Of a stretch of 64,000 nt of DNA, positions 24,465-32,358 are shown in pieces. A program made the translations under genes and the position numbers. The notes beneath the pieces are model-generated. The model saw nothing but the letters and a program-made list of their open reading frames with translations, had not been told where the DNA came from and did not search any database. Each line of letters starts with the position of its first letter. The stretch's first letter is position 1. This stretch comes from Coprousia sp963931435 (lineage in GTDB: Bacteria > Actinomycetota > Coriobacteriia > Coriobacteriales > Coriobacteriaceae): positions 1,054,001 through 1,118,000 of the forward strand of contig OZ007012.1 of assembly GCA_963931435.1 (NCBI GenBank), in the 5' to 3' direction.

Positions 24465-26522
24465 ATGGACGCGCAGATCATCGTCGTCATAGCCGGCATC
24501 GTCCTCATGCTGGCCATCATCGGCTCCCTCGTCTTCCTGCGGGGCTATTCGGGACGCTTCACGTTCGATACCAAGAACGGCACGCGCCCCCGCGCCGCGG
24601 AAGGGGAGGGCAATACCTCGGGCACTGCCTTCAAGGGGCGCTTCACCCTGCTCACCGCGGGCGTCGGCGCGATGTTCGCCGCGCTTCTGGGCAAGCTGTG
24701 GAGCATGCAGATGGTGCGCTCCGACTACTACGAGAACCTCTCCACCCAGAACCGCACGCGCACGGTCACCACGCCCGCGCCCCGCGGGCGCATCCTCGAC
24801 CGCAACGGGACCGAGCTCGTGAGCAACCGCGCCTCGCTCGTCGTTACCGCCTACCGCGACCTTGCCGACGACGAGGTGCTCGTGCGCCATATCGCCAACG
24901 TGCTGGGCATACCCTACGTGGCGGCCCGTCGCAACATCCAGGATTCCACCGAGGGCGCCCAGGCCCGCCACACCATCGCCTCGGACGTGCGCCGCTCCAC
25001 CATCGCCTACATCCAGGAGCATGCCGGTGAGTTCGCGGGCGTCTACGTCGACGAGCGCACGGAGCGCCAGTATCCCAACGGCACCGTGGCGGCCCACGTG
25101 CTCGGCTACACCGGTACCGTGACCCAGGAGCAGCTCCAGGCGCAGGAGGATAGCGAGGACGAGGTCGGGCGCGGATCGATCACCTACTCCTCGGGAGACG
25201 TGGTGGGCCAGGCTGGCGTCGAGTACCAGTACGAATCGCTCCTCCAAGGCATCAAGGGCGAGCAGACCGTGACCGTCGACGCCTTGGGCAACGTCATGGG
25301 GCAGGCGGGCGCCGTGCCGGCGAGTGCGGGCTCCGACATCAAGCTCACCCTGGACCTCGAGATCCAGAAGGCCTGCGAATCAGGCCTCGCCCATGCCATC
25401 GAGGTCGCCAAGGAGGCCGGTTACGAGAACGCCGGGGCAGGGGCCTGCATCTGCCTGGACTGCACCAACGGCGAGATCCTCGGTATGGCGAGCGCCCCCA
25501 CCTTCGACCCCTCCGTGTTCATCGGCGGGATCTCCTCGGACGACTGGGACGCGCTCACCAACGATGAGAGCGGCAACCCCCTGCTCAACCGCGCCATCGG
25601 CGGCCAGTACATGTCCGCCTCGACCATCAAGGTGCTCTCCTCGCTCGCAGGTCTGGAGTACGGGATCTACTCGTCGAGCCGCACCACCACCTGCACGGGC
25701 GTGTGGACCGGAAACGGCGAGGCCAACGCGCAGAAGTGCTGGCTGGAGACCGGGCACGGCACGCTCAACCTGCAGGGCGGCCTCGCCAACTCCTGCGACC
25801 CGGTCTTCTACGACATCGGCCATGATTTCTACTACAGCGCCGAGCATCCCGAGGGGCTGCAGGAGATGTTCCGCCGCTGGGGTCTGGGCTCCACCACGGG
25901 GGTGGACCTTCCCAGCGAGGGCGCAGGCCGCGTGCCCGACCGCGCATGGAAGGAGAGCTACTTCACCGATTGGTCGGCCGAGCAGCGCTCCTGGAACCCC
26001 GGCGACATGACCAACCTCGCGATCGGCCAGGGCGACATCCTGGTGACGCCGCTCCAGATGGCCTGCGTGTACGCGGGCATCGCGATGGGCGGGGTGGAGT
26101 ACACGCCGCACATCTTCTACTCCGCCGTCTCCCGTTCCGGTGAGGGCGACGCCTACCGCTACAACGAGGGAGGCACCAAGGAGCGCCTGACAGCGAAGAT
26201 CAACTCCCAGGCCGATCTCAGCCTCGTCAAGGCGGGCCTGCACGACATGGTCTACACCACGAGCTCCGCGACCGCCTCGCACTTCGAGAGCCTGCCCGTG
26301 GAGGTCGCGGCCAAGTCGGGCACCGGCGAGAAGTCGGGCGAGGACAACTACGCGTGGTTCTGCGCCTATGCCCCGGCCGACGACCCCGAGTACGTGGTCA
26401 CCTGCGTGCTCGAGCAGGGCGGTGGCGGCTCCGACACGGCGCTGCGCGCGGTGCGCGACGTGCTCGGCGTGATCTACGACTCGCCCGACACCTCGACCTC
26501 GGCCGATTCCAACGTGCGATAG
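24465..26522 (+). CDS. mrdA: Penicillin-binding protein 2 (class B transpeptidase)
   Basis: Transpeptidase partner of RodA in elongation. The 685 residues include a PBP dimerisation region (PAPRGRILDRNGTELVSNRAS near 105) and the transpeptidase domain with SxxK (Ser 386, STIK), SxD (Ser 443, SCD, as in E. coli PBP2) and KSGTG (Lys 617). Odd feature: two hydrophobic helices precede the ectodomain, one at about 4-25 and one at about 62-82, where one is usual. ATG 24465 lies 8 bases after mreD. The longer upstream frame overlapping mreD is not coding. Confidence 0.93.
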   Translation: MDAQIIVVIAGIVLMLAIIGSLVFLRGYSGRFTFDTKNGTRPRAAEGEGNTSGTAFKGRFTLLTAGVGAMFAALLGKLWSMQMVRSDYYENLSTQNRTRTVTTPAPRGRILDRNGTELVSNRASLVVTAYRDLADDEVLVRHIANVLGIPYVAARRNIQDSTEGAQARHTIASDVRRSTIAYIQEHAGEFAGVYVDERTERQYPNGTVAAHVLGYTGTVTQEQLQAQEDSEDEVGRGSITYSSGDVVGQAGVEYQYESLLQGIKGEQTVTVDALGNVMGQAGAVPASAGSDIKLTLDLEIQKACESGLAHAIEVAKEAGYENAGAGACICLDCTNGEILGMASAPTFDPSVFIGGISSDDWDALTNDESGNPLLNRAIGGQYMSASTIKVLSSLAGLEYGIYSSSRTTTCTGVWTGNGEANAQKCWLETGHGTLNLQGGLANSCDPVFYDIGHDFYYSAEHPEGLQEMFRRWGLGSTTGVDLPSEGAGRVPDRAWKESYFTDWSAEQRSWNPGDMTNLAIGQGDILVTPLQMACVYAGIAMGGVEYTPHIFYSAVSRSGEGDAYRYNEGGTKERLTAKINSQADLSLVKAGLHDMVYTTSSATASHFESLPVEVAAKSGTGEKSGEDNYAWFCAYAPADDPEYVVTCVLEQGGGGSDTALRAVRDVLGVIYDSPDTSTSADSNVR

Positions 26523-26529
26523 GAGGGAC

Positions 26530-27747
26530 ATGGCGCGATCTTTCCAGGGGGCCTCGCGGCGCGGCGACGCCGGCAGCCTCAAGCGTGTCAACAAGAGCAG
26601 GTCGGTGGCGCGCGGATCCATCCGCCAGTCGGTGCACCTGGGGGTGCTCGCGGCGTGGGTCGCCCTGCTCGTCTACGGGACGGTGGTCATGTGGAGCGCC
26701 TCGCTCTCCATCCCCGAGGTCTCCTTCTCACGGCACCTCCTCGGCATCGCCCTGGGCGTCGTGGCGGCCGCCATCGTCTGGAACACCGATCTGCGCAACC
26801 TCGCCAACATCTCGACGGCACTGCTCGTCGTCGATATCGTCCTGGTCTTCCTGCCCAACGTCCCCGGGCTCTCCTACAATGCCAACGGAATGACGGGATG
26901 GATCCGCATACCGCTGATCGGCCTCACCTACCAGCCGGTCGAGATGGTCAAGCTCGTCACCATCTTCTTCATGGCCTCCCTCGGCGCCCAGTACAACGGC
27001 CGCATCGACACCGTGCGCGACTACATCAAGCTCTGCGCCATGCTCTTCGTGCCGTTCGCCTGCATCATCATCCAGGGCGATCTGGGCTCGGGCCTGGTGG
27101 TGTTCTTCTCGGGCGCCGTCGTCATCATGATGAGCGGGGCCCGCAAGGAGTGGGTGCTCTCCACCCTGGCGATCATCGTGGGGCTCGTCTCGCTCATTCT
27201 GGCGACGGACTCGATCATCGACGGCATCCTCGGCGACGCGAACTCGCTCATCAAGGGCTACCAGATGAACCGTCTGCTCGTGTTCATCGACCCCTCCTCC
27301 TCCACGAGCGAAGAGGGCTACAACCTCCAGCAGGCCCTCATCGCGGTGGGCTCGGGCGGTTTTCTGGGCAAGGGCATCGGCAACGCGTCCCAGTCCTCCT
27401 CGGGGTTCTTGCCCGAGGCCCAGACCGACTTCGTGTTCGCCCTCACGAGCGAGACCTTCGGCTTTCTGGGGGCGTTCGTGCTGCTGGCCCTGTTCGCGCT
27501 GCTCATCGTCTCCACCATCCGCGTCGCGGTGAAGAACGACGACCTGTTCATGAAGCTTGCGTGCACCGGTATCGTGGGGATGTGGATGTTCCAGATATTT
27601 GAGAACATCGGCATGTGCATCGGGCTCATGCCCATCACCGGCATCCCGCTTCCGTTCATCAGCTTCGGATCGTCCTCGATGATCACCCAGTGCATGGCCG
27701 TCGGCATCGTGCAGTCCATCTGGCGGTTCCGTTCCAAGTCAGCCTAA
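26530..27747 (+). CDS. rodA: RodA, SEDS-family peptidoglycan glycosyltransferase
   Basis: Polymerises lipid II glycans with PBP2 during elongation. The 405-residue polytopic protein has about ten helices, the WIRIPLIGLTYQPVEMVKL motif, QGDLGSGLV near 180 with the functional Asp, and PITGIPLPFISFGSSSMI near the C-terminus. All are SEDS hallmarks. Placement directly after the class B PBP supports RodA rather than FtsW. ATG behind AGGAGG, 7 bases from mrdA. Confidence 0.94.
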   Translation: MARSFQGASRRGDAGSLKRVNKSRSVARGSIRQSVHLGVLAAWVALLVYGTVVMWSASLSIPEVSFSRHLLGIALGVVAAAIVWNTDLRNLANISTALLVVDIVLVFLPNVPGLSYNANGMTGWIRIPLIGLTYQPVEMVKLVTIFFMASLGAQYNGRIDTVRDYIKLCAMLFVPFACIIIQGDLGSGLVVFFSGAVVIMMSGARKEWVLSTLAIIVGLVSLILATDSIIDGILGDANSLIKGYQMNRLLVFIDPSSSTSEEGYNLQQALIAVGSGGFLGKGIGNASQSSSGFLPEAQTDFVFALTSETFGFLGAFVLLALFALLIVSTIRVAVKNDDLFMKLACTGIVGMWMFQIFENIGMCIGLMPITGIPLPFISFGSSSMITQCMAVGIVQSIWRFRSKSA

Positions 27748-27759
27748 AAGGAGCAATCC

Positions 27760-28668
27760 ATGGATCAACCCTTCTCAGCCGTCTCCAAGGCGCTGCAGTT
27801 CGGCCTCGACGCCACCCTGGACGCCGACGCGCCCGTGCGCGTGGGCGTGTACGTGGACGCGACCGCCACGCGCTTCATCGTCGACACCGTGAAGGAGGCG
27901 TTCGTCCCGCGCGCCACCTCGGCGCTCGTGCGCGTCGACCGCCTCGGCGCCGATCCCGTCCAGCCCAAGCCCGACACCGATGTCGTGCTCGTGCTCACGA
28001 GCGGATCCGCCCATCTGGAGGGGGCCGTGCAGCGCCTCGTGATCGCGGGGGCGCCCGTGTGCGTGGTGTGCGAGTCGAGCGTCGAGGCACCCTTCATCGA
28101 CGCAGACACGCCGATGCTCGGGCTCGTCGCCGCGACCGACAAGACCCATCTTCTGGAATCGCTCGCGCGCTGGATCCTCGACCGTACCGAGAAGGACACC
28201 GCCTTCGCGGCCAACTTCGCCTTCATGCGCGTCGCCGCCTCAAATCGCATCATCACCTCCGCGGCGCTCGCCAACATGGCAACCGGCGCGCTCCTGTTCG
28301 TGCCCGGAGCCAACTACCCCATGATGGCCATGACCGAGGTGGGCATGGCGCTGCGCCTCGCCTCGGCGTTCGGGCTGGGGCTCAAGGCCGAGCGCGGCTA
28401 CGAGATCGCCGCGGTGCTCGCGGCGGGCCTGGCCCTGCGCGCCGCCGCGCGCGGGCTCTCGGGTCAGACGGTGTACTTCCGCTTCCTGGTCAAGGCCCTC
28501 GTGGCGGGCGTCGGCACCTTCGCGATGGGACGCGCCCTCGTCGCGTTCTACGAGACCGAGCCCGATTACGCCGTCGCCAACCGCGCCGTCGCCGAGGCGC
28601 TCTCGCGGGCGCGGCATGCGGCAGGCTCCGTGCTCGCCAGCCGCATGAGCGCTCCGGAGAGGGGGTAG
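27760..28668 (+). CDS. Conserved membrane-associated protein of unknown function
   Basis: The 302-residue protein is not recognised with certainty. Residues 20-150 look like an alpha/beta domain resembling a nucleotide-binding or receiver-like fold without Walker motifs. Residues 160-245 are hydrophobic and Ala/Gly-rich (AALANMATGALLFVPGANYPM, then AAVLAAGLALRAAARGL), weakly like DUF697-type membrane hairpins. It lies between rodA (12 bases) and the radical-SAM pair (3 bases), so it is cotranscribed with both. Confidence 0.65.
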   Translation: MDQPFSAVSKALQFGLDATLDADAPVRVGVYVDATATRFIVDTVKEAFVPRATSALVRVDRLGADPVQPKPDTDVVLVLTSGSAHLEGAVQRLVIAGAPVCVVCESSVEAPFIDADTPMLGLVAATDKTHLLESLARWILDRTEKDTAFAANFAFMRVAASNRIITSAALANMATGALLFVPGANYPMMAMTEVGMALRLASAFGLGLKAERGYEIAAVLAAGLALRAAARGLSGQTVYFRFLVKALVAGVGTFAMGRALVAFYETEPDYAVANRAVAEALSRARHAAGSVLASRMSAPERG

Positions 28669-28671
28669 GGG

Positions 28672-30549
28672 ATGCGCGTCGCCTACGAGGACCGCTTCGC
28701 CGAGCTCGAGCCGCTGCTCGCGCAGGTGGAGAAGCCCGCCCGCTACATCGATCACGAATGGGGGGCTGCGCGCAAGTCCGATGCCGCCTACCGCGCCTGC
28801 CTCATCTATCCCGACACCTATGAGGTGGGCCTGCCCAACCAGGGTATCGCCATCCTCTACAACGAGCTCAACCGCCAGGAGGGCATCGCCTGCGAGCGCT
28901 CCTACGTGCCCTGGGTCGACATGGCCGACGCGATGCGTGCGGCGGGCGTGCCGCTGCTCTCGCTCGAGGGGGCGGCGCCTGTGGCGTCGTTCGACGTGGT
29001 GGGGCTCCACATCCCCCACGAGATGGCCTGCACCAACTTCCTCGAGGCGCTTGACCTCGCCGGCATCCCGCTTCTGGCCGCCGATCGCGGCGAGGACGAC
29101 CCGCTCGTCATCGCGGGCGGCCCAAGCGTCTACAACCCCGAGCCCGTGTGCGCGTTCTTCGACGCCATGCTCATCGGCGAGGGGGAGGAGCACATCGTCG
29201 AGGTCTGCCGCTGCCACCAGCGCCTGCGCGACGCCGGCGCCCCGCGCGCCGAGATCCTGCGCGAGCTCGCCCGCATCCCCGGGACCTACGTCCCCTCCCT
29301 GTACGAGGTCTCCCATGAGGGGCCCTGCACCCGCTGGGGCTACACGGTGCCGCGCGCGGGCGAGGATGTGCCGCCCGTCGTCTACAAGCGCGCGGTGGCC
29401 GATTTCGGGGCGACCGACCCCGTGCCCCAGGCGATCGTCCCCTATGCGGAGCTCGTCCACGACCGCCTCTCCATCGAGGTGCTGCGCGGCTGCGCGCGGG
29501 GATGCCGCTTCTGCCAGGCGGGCATCACCTACCGCCCGGTGCGCGAGCGCTCGGCCGACCAGGTGGTCTCCGCGGTGGTCGCGGGGCTCGACAAGACCGG
29601 TTACGACGAGGTCTCGCTGACCTCGCTGTCGACCACCGACCATTCCTGCATAGGCTCCATCCTGACGCGTCTCAACCGGCGGCTCGAGGGCACGGGCACC
29701 CGCGTCTCGATTCCCTCGCAGCGGCTGGACGCCTTCGGTGTCGAGATGGCGCTCGAGGTCGCGGGCGAGAAGAAGGGCGGGCTCACCTTCGCGCCCGAGG
29801 CGGGCAGCCAGCGCCTGCGCGACGTCATCAACAAGAACGTGACCGAGGAGGACCTCGATCGCGCCGTCACGGCGGCGTTCCAAGCGGGCTGGCGGCGCTG
29901 CAAGCTCTACTTCATGATGGGGCTGCCCGGCGAGACCGACGAGGACGTCGTCGCGATCGCCCGCCTGGCCGACCACGTGCTGGAGCTCGCCCGCCAGGTG
30001 GTCCCCCGCGATCAGCGCGGCGGGATCGGCGTCTCCATCTCGGTGGCGGTGTTCATCCCCAAGGCCTGGACGCCCTTCCAGTGGTGCGCCCAGCTCGATG
30101 ACGCCGAGGTCGTTCGCCGCCAGCAGCTCCTCCTCAAGAGCGTCCGCAACCGCGCGGTGCGCGTGCACTACCACGATGCCGAGACCTCGCTCATCGAGGC
30201 GGTCCTCTCGCGCGGCGGACGCGCCCTGGCGCCCGTGATCCTGGGCGCCTGGAGGCGCGGGCAGCGCTTCGACGCCTGGACCGAGCAGTTCGACATCACC
30301 CGCTGGGAGGAGGCTGCCCGCGAGCAGGGCATTGACCTGCGCGAGGTGGCGCACGAGCCCTTCCCGCTCGATGCGCGGCTTCCCTGGGAGCACACGAGTC
30401 CCGGCGTCTCGACGGGGTTCCTGAAACGCGAATGGCGCCGTGCGCTGGAGGGCAGGACGACCGCCGACTGCACGCGCGAGAGCTGTGCCGGCTGCGGCGT
30501 GTGCCCCACCCTCGGCGTCGACAACGTCCTGGCAGGTGATCGCTCATGA
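28672..30549 (+). CDS. B12-binding-like radical SAM protein, TIGR03960 family
   Basis: The 625 residues begin with a cobalamin-binding-like region (CLIYPDTYEVGLPNQGIAILY near 43). The radical SAM cluster motif CxxxCxxC follows at Cys 274, 278 and 281 (CARGCRFCQAG). MGLPGETDEDV lies near 424 and a Cys-rich end reads CTRESCAGCGVC. This matches TIGR03960, whose reaction is not established. It overlaps the next gene by four bases (ATGA). In many genomes the two are fused or strictly paired. Confidence 0.9.
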   Translation: MRVAYEDRFAELEPLLAQVEKPARYIDHEWGAARKSDAAYRACLIYPDTYEVGLPNQGIAILYNELNRQEGIACERSYVPWVDMADAMRAAGVPLLSLEGAAPVASFDVVGLHIPHEMACTNFLEALDLAGIPLLAADRGEDDPLVIAGGPSVYNPEPVCAFFDAMLIGEGEEHIVEVCRCHQRLRDAGAPRAEILRELARIPGTYVPSLYEVSHEGPCTRWGYTVPRAGEDVPPVVYKRAVADFGATDPVPQAIVPYAELVHDRLSIEVLRGCARGCRFCQAGITYRPVRERSADQVVSAVVAGLDKTGYDEVSLTSLSTTDHSCIGSILTRLNRRLEGTGTRVSIPSQRLDAFGVEMALEVAGEKKGGLTFAPEAGSQRLRDVINKNVTEEDLDRAVTAAFQAGWRRCKLYFMMGLPGETDEDVVAIARLADHVLELARQVVPRDQRGGIGVSISVAVFIPKAWTPFQWCAQLDDAEVVRRQQLLLKSVRNRAVRVHYHDAETSLIEAVLSRGGRALAPVILGAWRRGQRFDAWTEQFDITRWEEAAREQGIDLREVAHEPFPLDARLPWEHTSPGVSTGFLKREWRRALEGRTTADCTRESCAGCGVCPTLGVDNVLAGDRS

Positions 30550-31304
30550 CCGAACCCGCGCTCTTCCGCCTGCGCGTGCGCTACGTAAAGCAGGGGAGGC
30601 TCCGCTACCTGGGCCACCTCGAGGTAGCCCGCACCATCGAGCGCTCGGTGCGCCGTGCGGGGCTGCCCTTCGCGGTGACGCAGGGGTTCTCTCCGCACAT
30701 GCGCATCGCGTTCTCCGCCGCGCTCCCGGTTGCGACGGCATCCGATGCAGAGTGGTACGACCTGGTACTCACCGAGTACGTCCCGGCGCCCGAGGTCCTC
30801 GCACGCCTCGCCGCAGCGACGCCCGCCGACCTGCATCCCGAGCAGGCGGGGTACGTGGACCTGCGCGCCGACACCCTCGGCATTCTCATCACCCGCCAGG
30901 ACTACCGCATCGCGCTCGCCCTCGTCGGCGGCATTGACGCAGACTCCGCCCTGGATGGCGCGCGCAGGGCCCTGACCGAGCTTGATGCGGCGGGATCGAT
31001 CCCGTACCTGCGCGGCCGCAAGGAGAAGGTCCTTGATTTGGGCGCCCTGCTCGTGGACGCCGGCATCTCCCGCGCCGGCGCGGACGCGCTCGCCCTGACG
31101 CTTCGGACGCGCACGAGCAACGCCGGGTCGCTCAGACCGGAGATCCTCATCGCCGCGCTCGACGCCCGCTTCGGCGCCGGCGACCCCGAGGCGCCCATCG
31201 TCTCGACCGGCATTCCGCGCCTCGCCAACTTCTCCCGCGTCGAGATCTGCCGCACCGCCCAGTACGGCATGACCGAGTCAGGGGAGCGCGTCGACCCCCT
31301 CTAG
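30546..31304 (+). CDS. Radical SAM-associated protein, TIGR03936/DUF2344 family
   Basis: A 252-residue partner of the preceding radical SAM enzyme. The conserved start RLRVRYVKQGRLRYLGHLE, TQGFSPHMRIAFSAALP and the Tyr/Asp-rich middle identify TIGR03936. Its role is unknown, though the pair usually sits near ribosomal protein L21 and RNase E/G genes. Here rplU follows after 322 bases, but no RNase E/G gene is present. ATG overlaps the upstream stop. Confidence 0.9.
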   Translation: MTEPALFRLRVRYVKQGRLRYLGHLEVARTIERSVRRAGLPFAVTQGFSPHMRIAFSAALPVATASDAEWYDLVLTEYVPAPEVLARLAAATPADLHPEQAGYVDLRADTLGILITRQDYRIALALVGGIDADSALDGARRALTELDAAGSIPYLRGRKEKVLDLGALLVDAGISRAGADALALTLRTRTSNAGSLRPEILIAALDARFGAGDPEAPIVSTGIPRLANFSRVEICRTAQYGMTESGERVDPL

Positions 31305-31392
31305 GGATCCCTGCCGATGCGGGGCCGCTTCTGTTCCTGTCGAAGTTCGGATCAAGGTATCGCCCCGTACCGCTGTTGAGTCGCAAGCCCGA

Positions 31393-31507
31393 CCGATCCG
31401 CCCCCTTGGAGCCTTAGGCCCCGGCGGTCCTCCGCGTGCCGGGCGCATCGCACGGCGAGCCGAAGGCGCTAAGCCCGGCACGCGGAGGACCACTGGGGGC
31501 CGATCGG
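31393..31507. repeat. Long inverted repeat upstream of rplU
   Basis: Arms of 18 bp match perfectly: GTCCTCCGCGTGCCGGGC at 31427-31444 and its reverse complement at 31473-31490, around a 28-base loop. Outer pairs GGCCCC (31417-31422) with GGGGCC (31496-31501) and CCGATC (31393-31398) with GATCGG (31502-31507) extend the structure, with an 18-base bulge on the left. No T-run follows, so it is not a simple terminator. The rest of the 31305-31626 gap shows no gene. Confidence 0.85.
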
Positions 31508-31519
31508 CTCGTTTCCCCT

Positions 31520-31552
31520 AAGTTGTGTGCAAGCAGGGGATTCACGCAACTT
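31520..31552. repeat. Inverted repeat abutting the rplU promoter
   Basis: AAGTTGTGTG (31520-31529) and CACGCAACTT (31543-31552) pair with one mismatch around 13 bases, ending five bases before the -35 box of rplU. It may be an operator or a weak terminator of upstream transcription. Confidence 0.6.
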
Positions 31553-31557
31553 CCTCG

Positions 31558-31586
31558 TTGACGCGCCCCTGCGGGGCTGCTAACAT
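31558..31586 (+). promoter_or_regulatory. Promoter of rplU-rpmA
   Basis: TTGACG (31558-31563), 17-base spacer, TAACAT (31581-31586), with TGC directly before the -10. It gives a leader of about 35 bases before the rplU ATG. Confidence 0.75.
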
Positions 31587-31626
31587 ATCCGGCTGTTGCA
31601 CTACCAGATGCATGAAGGGTTACAGA

Positions 31627-31989
31627 ATGTACGCAATCGTTTCAACCGGCGGCAAGCAGTACAAGGTCGCCACCGATGACATCATCACCGTCGAGAAGAT
31701 CGAGGGCGAGGCCGGCGACAAGGTCGAGCTCCCCGTCCTGTTCCTGAACGACGGCAAGAAGATCGTCACCGATTCCGCAAAGCTCGCCAAGGCCAAGGTC
31801 ACCGCTCAGATTCTCGAGCAGTTCAAGGGTGAGAAGCAGCTCGTCTTCAAGTTCAAGAAGCGCAAGCGCTATCGCCGCCTCAAGGGCCATCGCCAGCAGC
31901 TGACCAAGATCAAGATCACCAAGGTGCAGGCCACCTCGCGTGCCGCCAAGAAGACCACGGCCGAGGCCGAGGCTCCTGTCACCGAGTAG
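31627..31989 (+). CDS. rplU: 50S ribosomal protein L21
   Basis: Large-subunit protein binding 23S rRNA. The 120-residue product has the L21 core (MYAIVSTGGKQYKV, KVTAQILEQFKGEKQLVFKFKKRKRYRRLKGHRQ region) plus about 18 extra Ala/Thr/Glu-rich residues at the C-terminus. ATG 31627 behind GAAGG is used. The open frame begins 102 bases earlier but that part spans the promoter. rpmA follows after 33 bases. Confidence 0.96.
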   Translation: MYAIVSTGGKQYKVATDDIITVEKIEGEAGDKVELPVLFLNDGKKIVTDSAKLAKAKVTAQILEQFKGEKQLVFKFKKRKRYRRLKGHRQQLTKIKITKVQATSRAAKKTTAEAEAPVTE

Positions 31990-32022
31990 CACGCACCGAT
32001 TTCGAAAGAGCAGGTAGAAGTT

Positions 32023-32280
32023 ATGGCACACAAAAAAGGACTCGGTTCCTCCCGTAATGGCCGCGACTCCCGTGGTCAGCGCCTGGGCTGCAAGCGTTTC
32101 GGCGGCCAGACCGTGACGTCGGGCACCATTCTCGTTCGCCAGCACGGCACCCACATCCACCCCGGCGCCAACGTGGGCCGCGGCAAGGATGACACGCTGT
32201 TCGCGCTCATCGACGGCACCGTCGAGTACACCCGCAGCGACAAGCACCGCGTGCACGTCCGTCCGCTCGTGAACGCGTAA
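32023..32280 (+). CDS. rpmA: 50S ribosomal protein L27
   Basis: The 85-residue protein starts MAHKKGLGSSRNGRDS and contains GQTVTSGTILVRQHGTHIHPG, standard for L27. The N-terminus lacks the cleaved pro-sequence seen in many Firmicutes, so it needs no Prp protease. Paired with rplU as usual and followed by a hairpin before obg. Confidence 0.97.
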   Translation: MAHKKGLGSSRNGRDSRGQRLGCKRFGGQTVTSGTILVRQHGTHIHPGANVGRGKDDTLFALIDGTVEYTRSDKHRVHVRPLVNA

Positions 32281-32309
32281 AGCTACCCTTCATAGCGCGT
32301 ATACCAGGG

Positions 32310-32340
32310 AGGCCCTTCGCATGAGCGGGGGCCTTCTTTC
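32310..32340 (+). terminator. Hairpin between rpmA and obg
   Basis: AGGCCC (32310-32315) pairs with GGGCCT (32329-32334), followed by TCTTTC. The short stem and interrupted T-run suggest partial termination, lowering obg expression relative to the ribosomal genes. Confidence 0.5.
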
Positions 32341-32358
32341 TATCGAAAGCGAGTCCAG

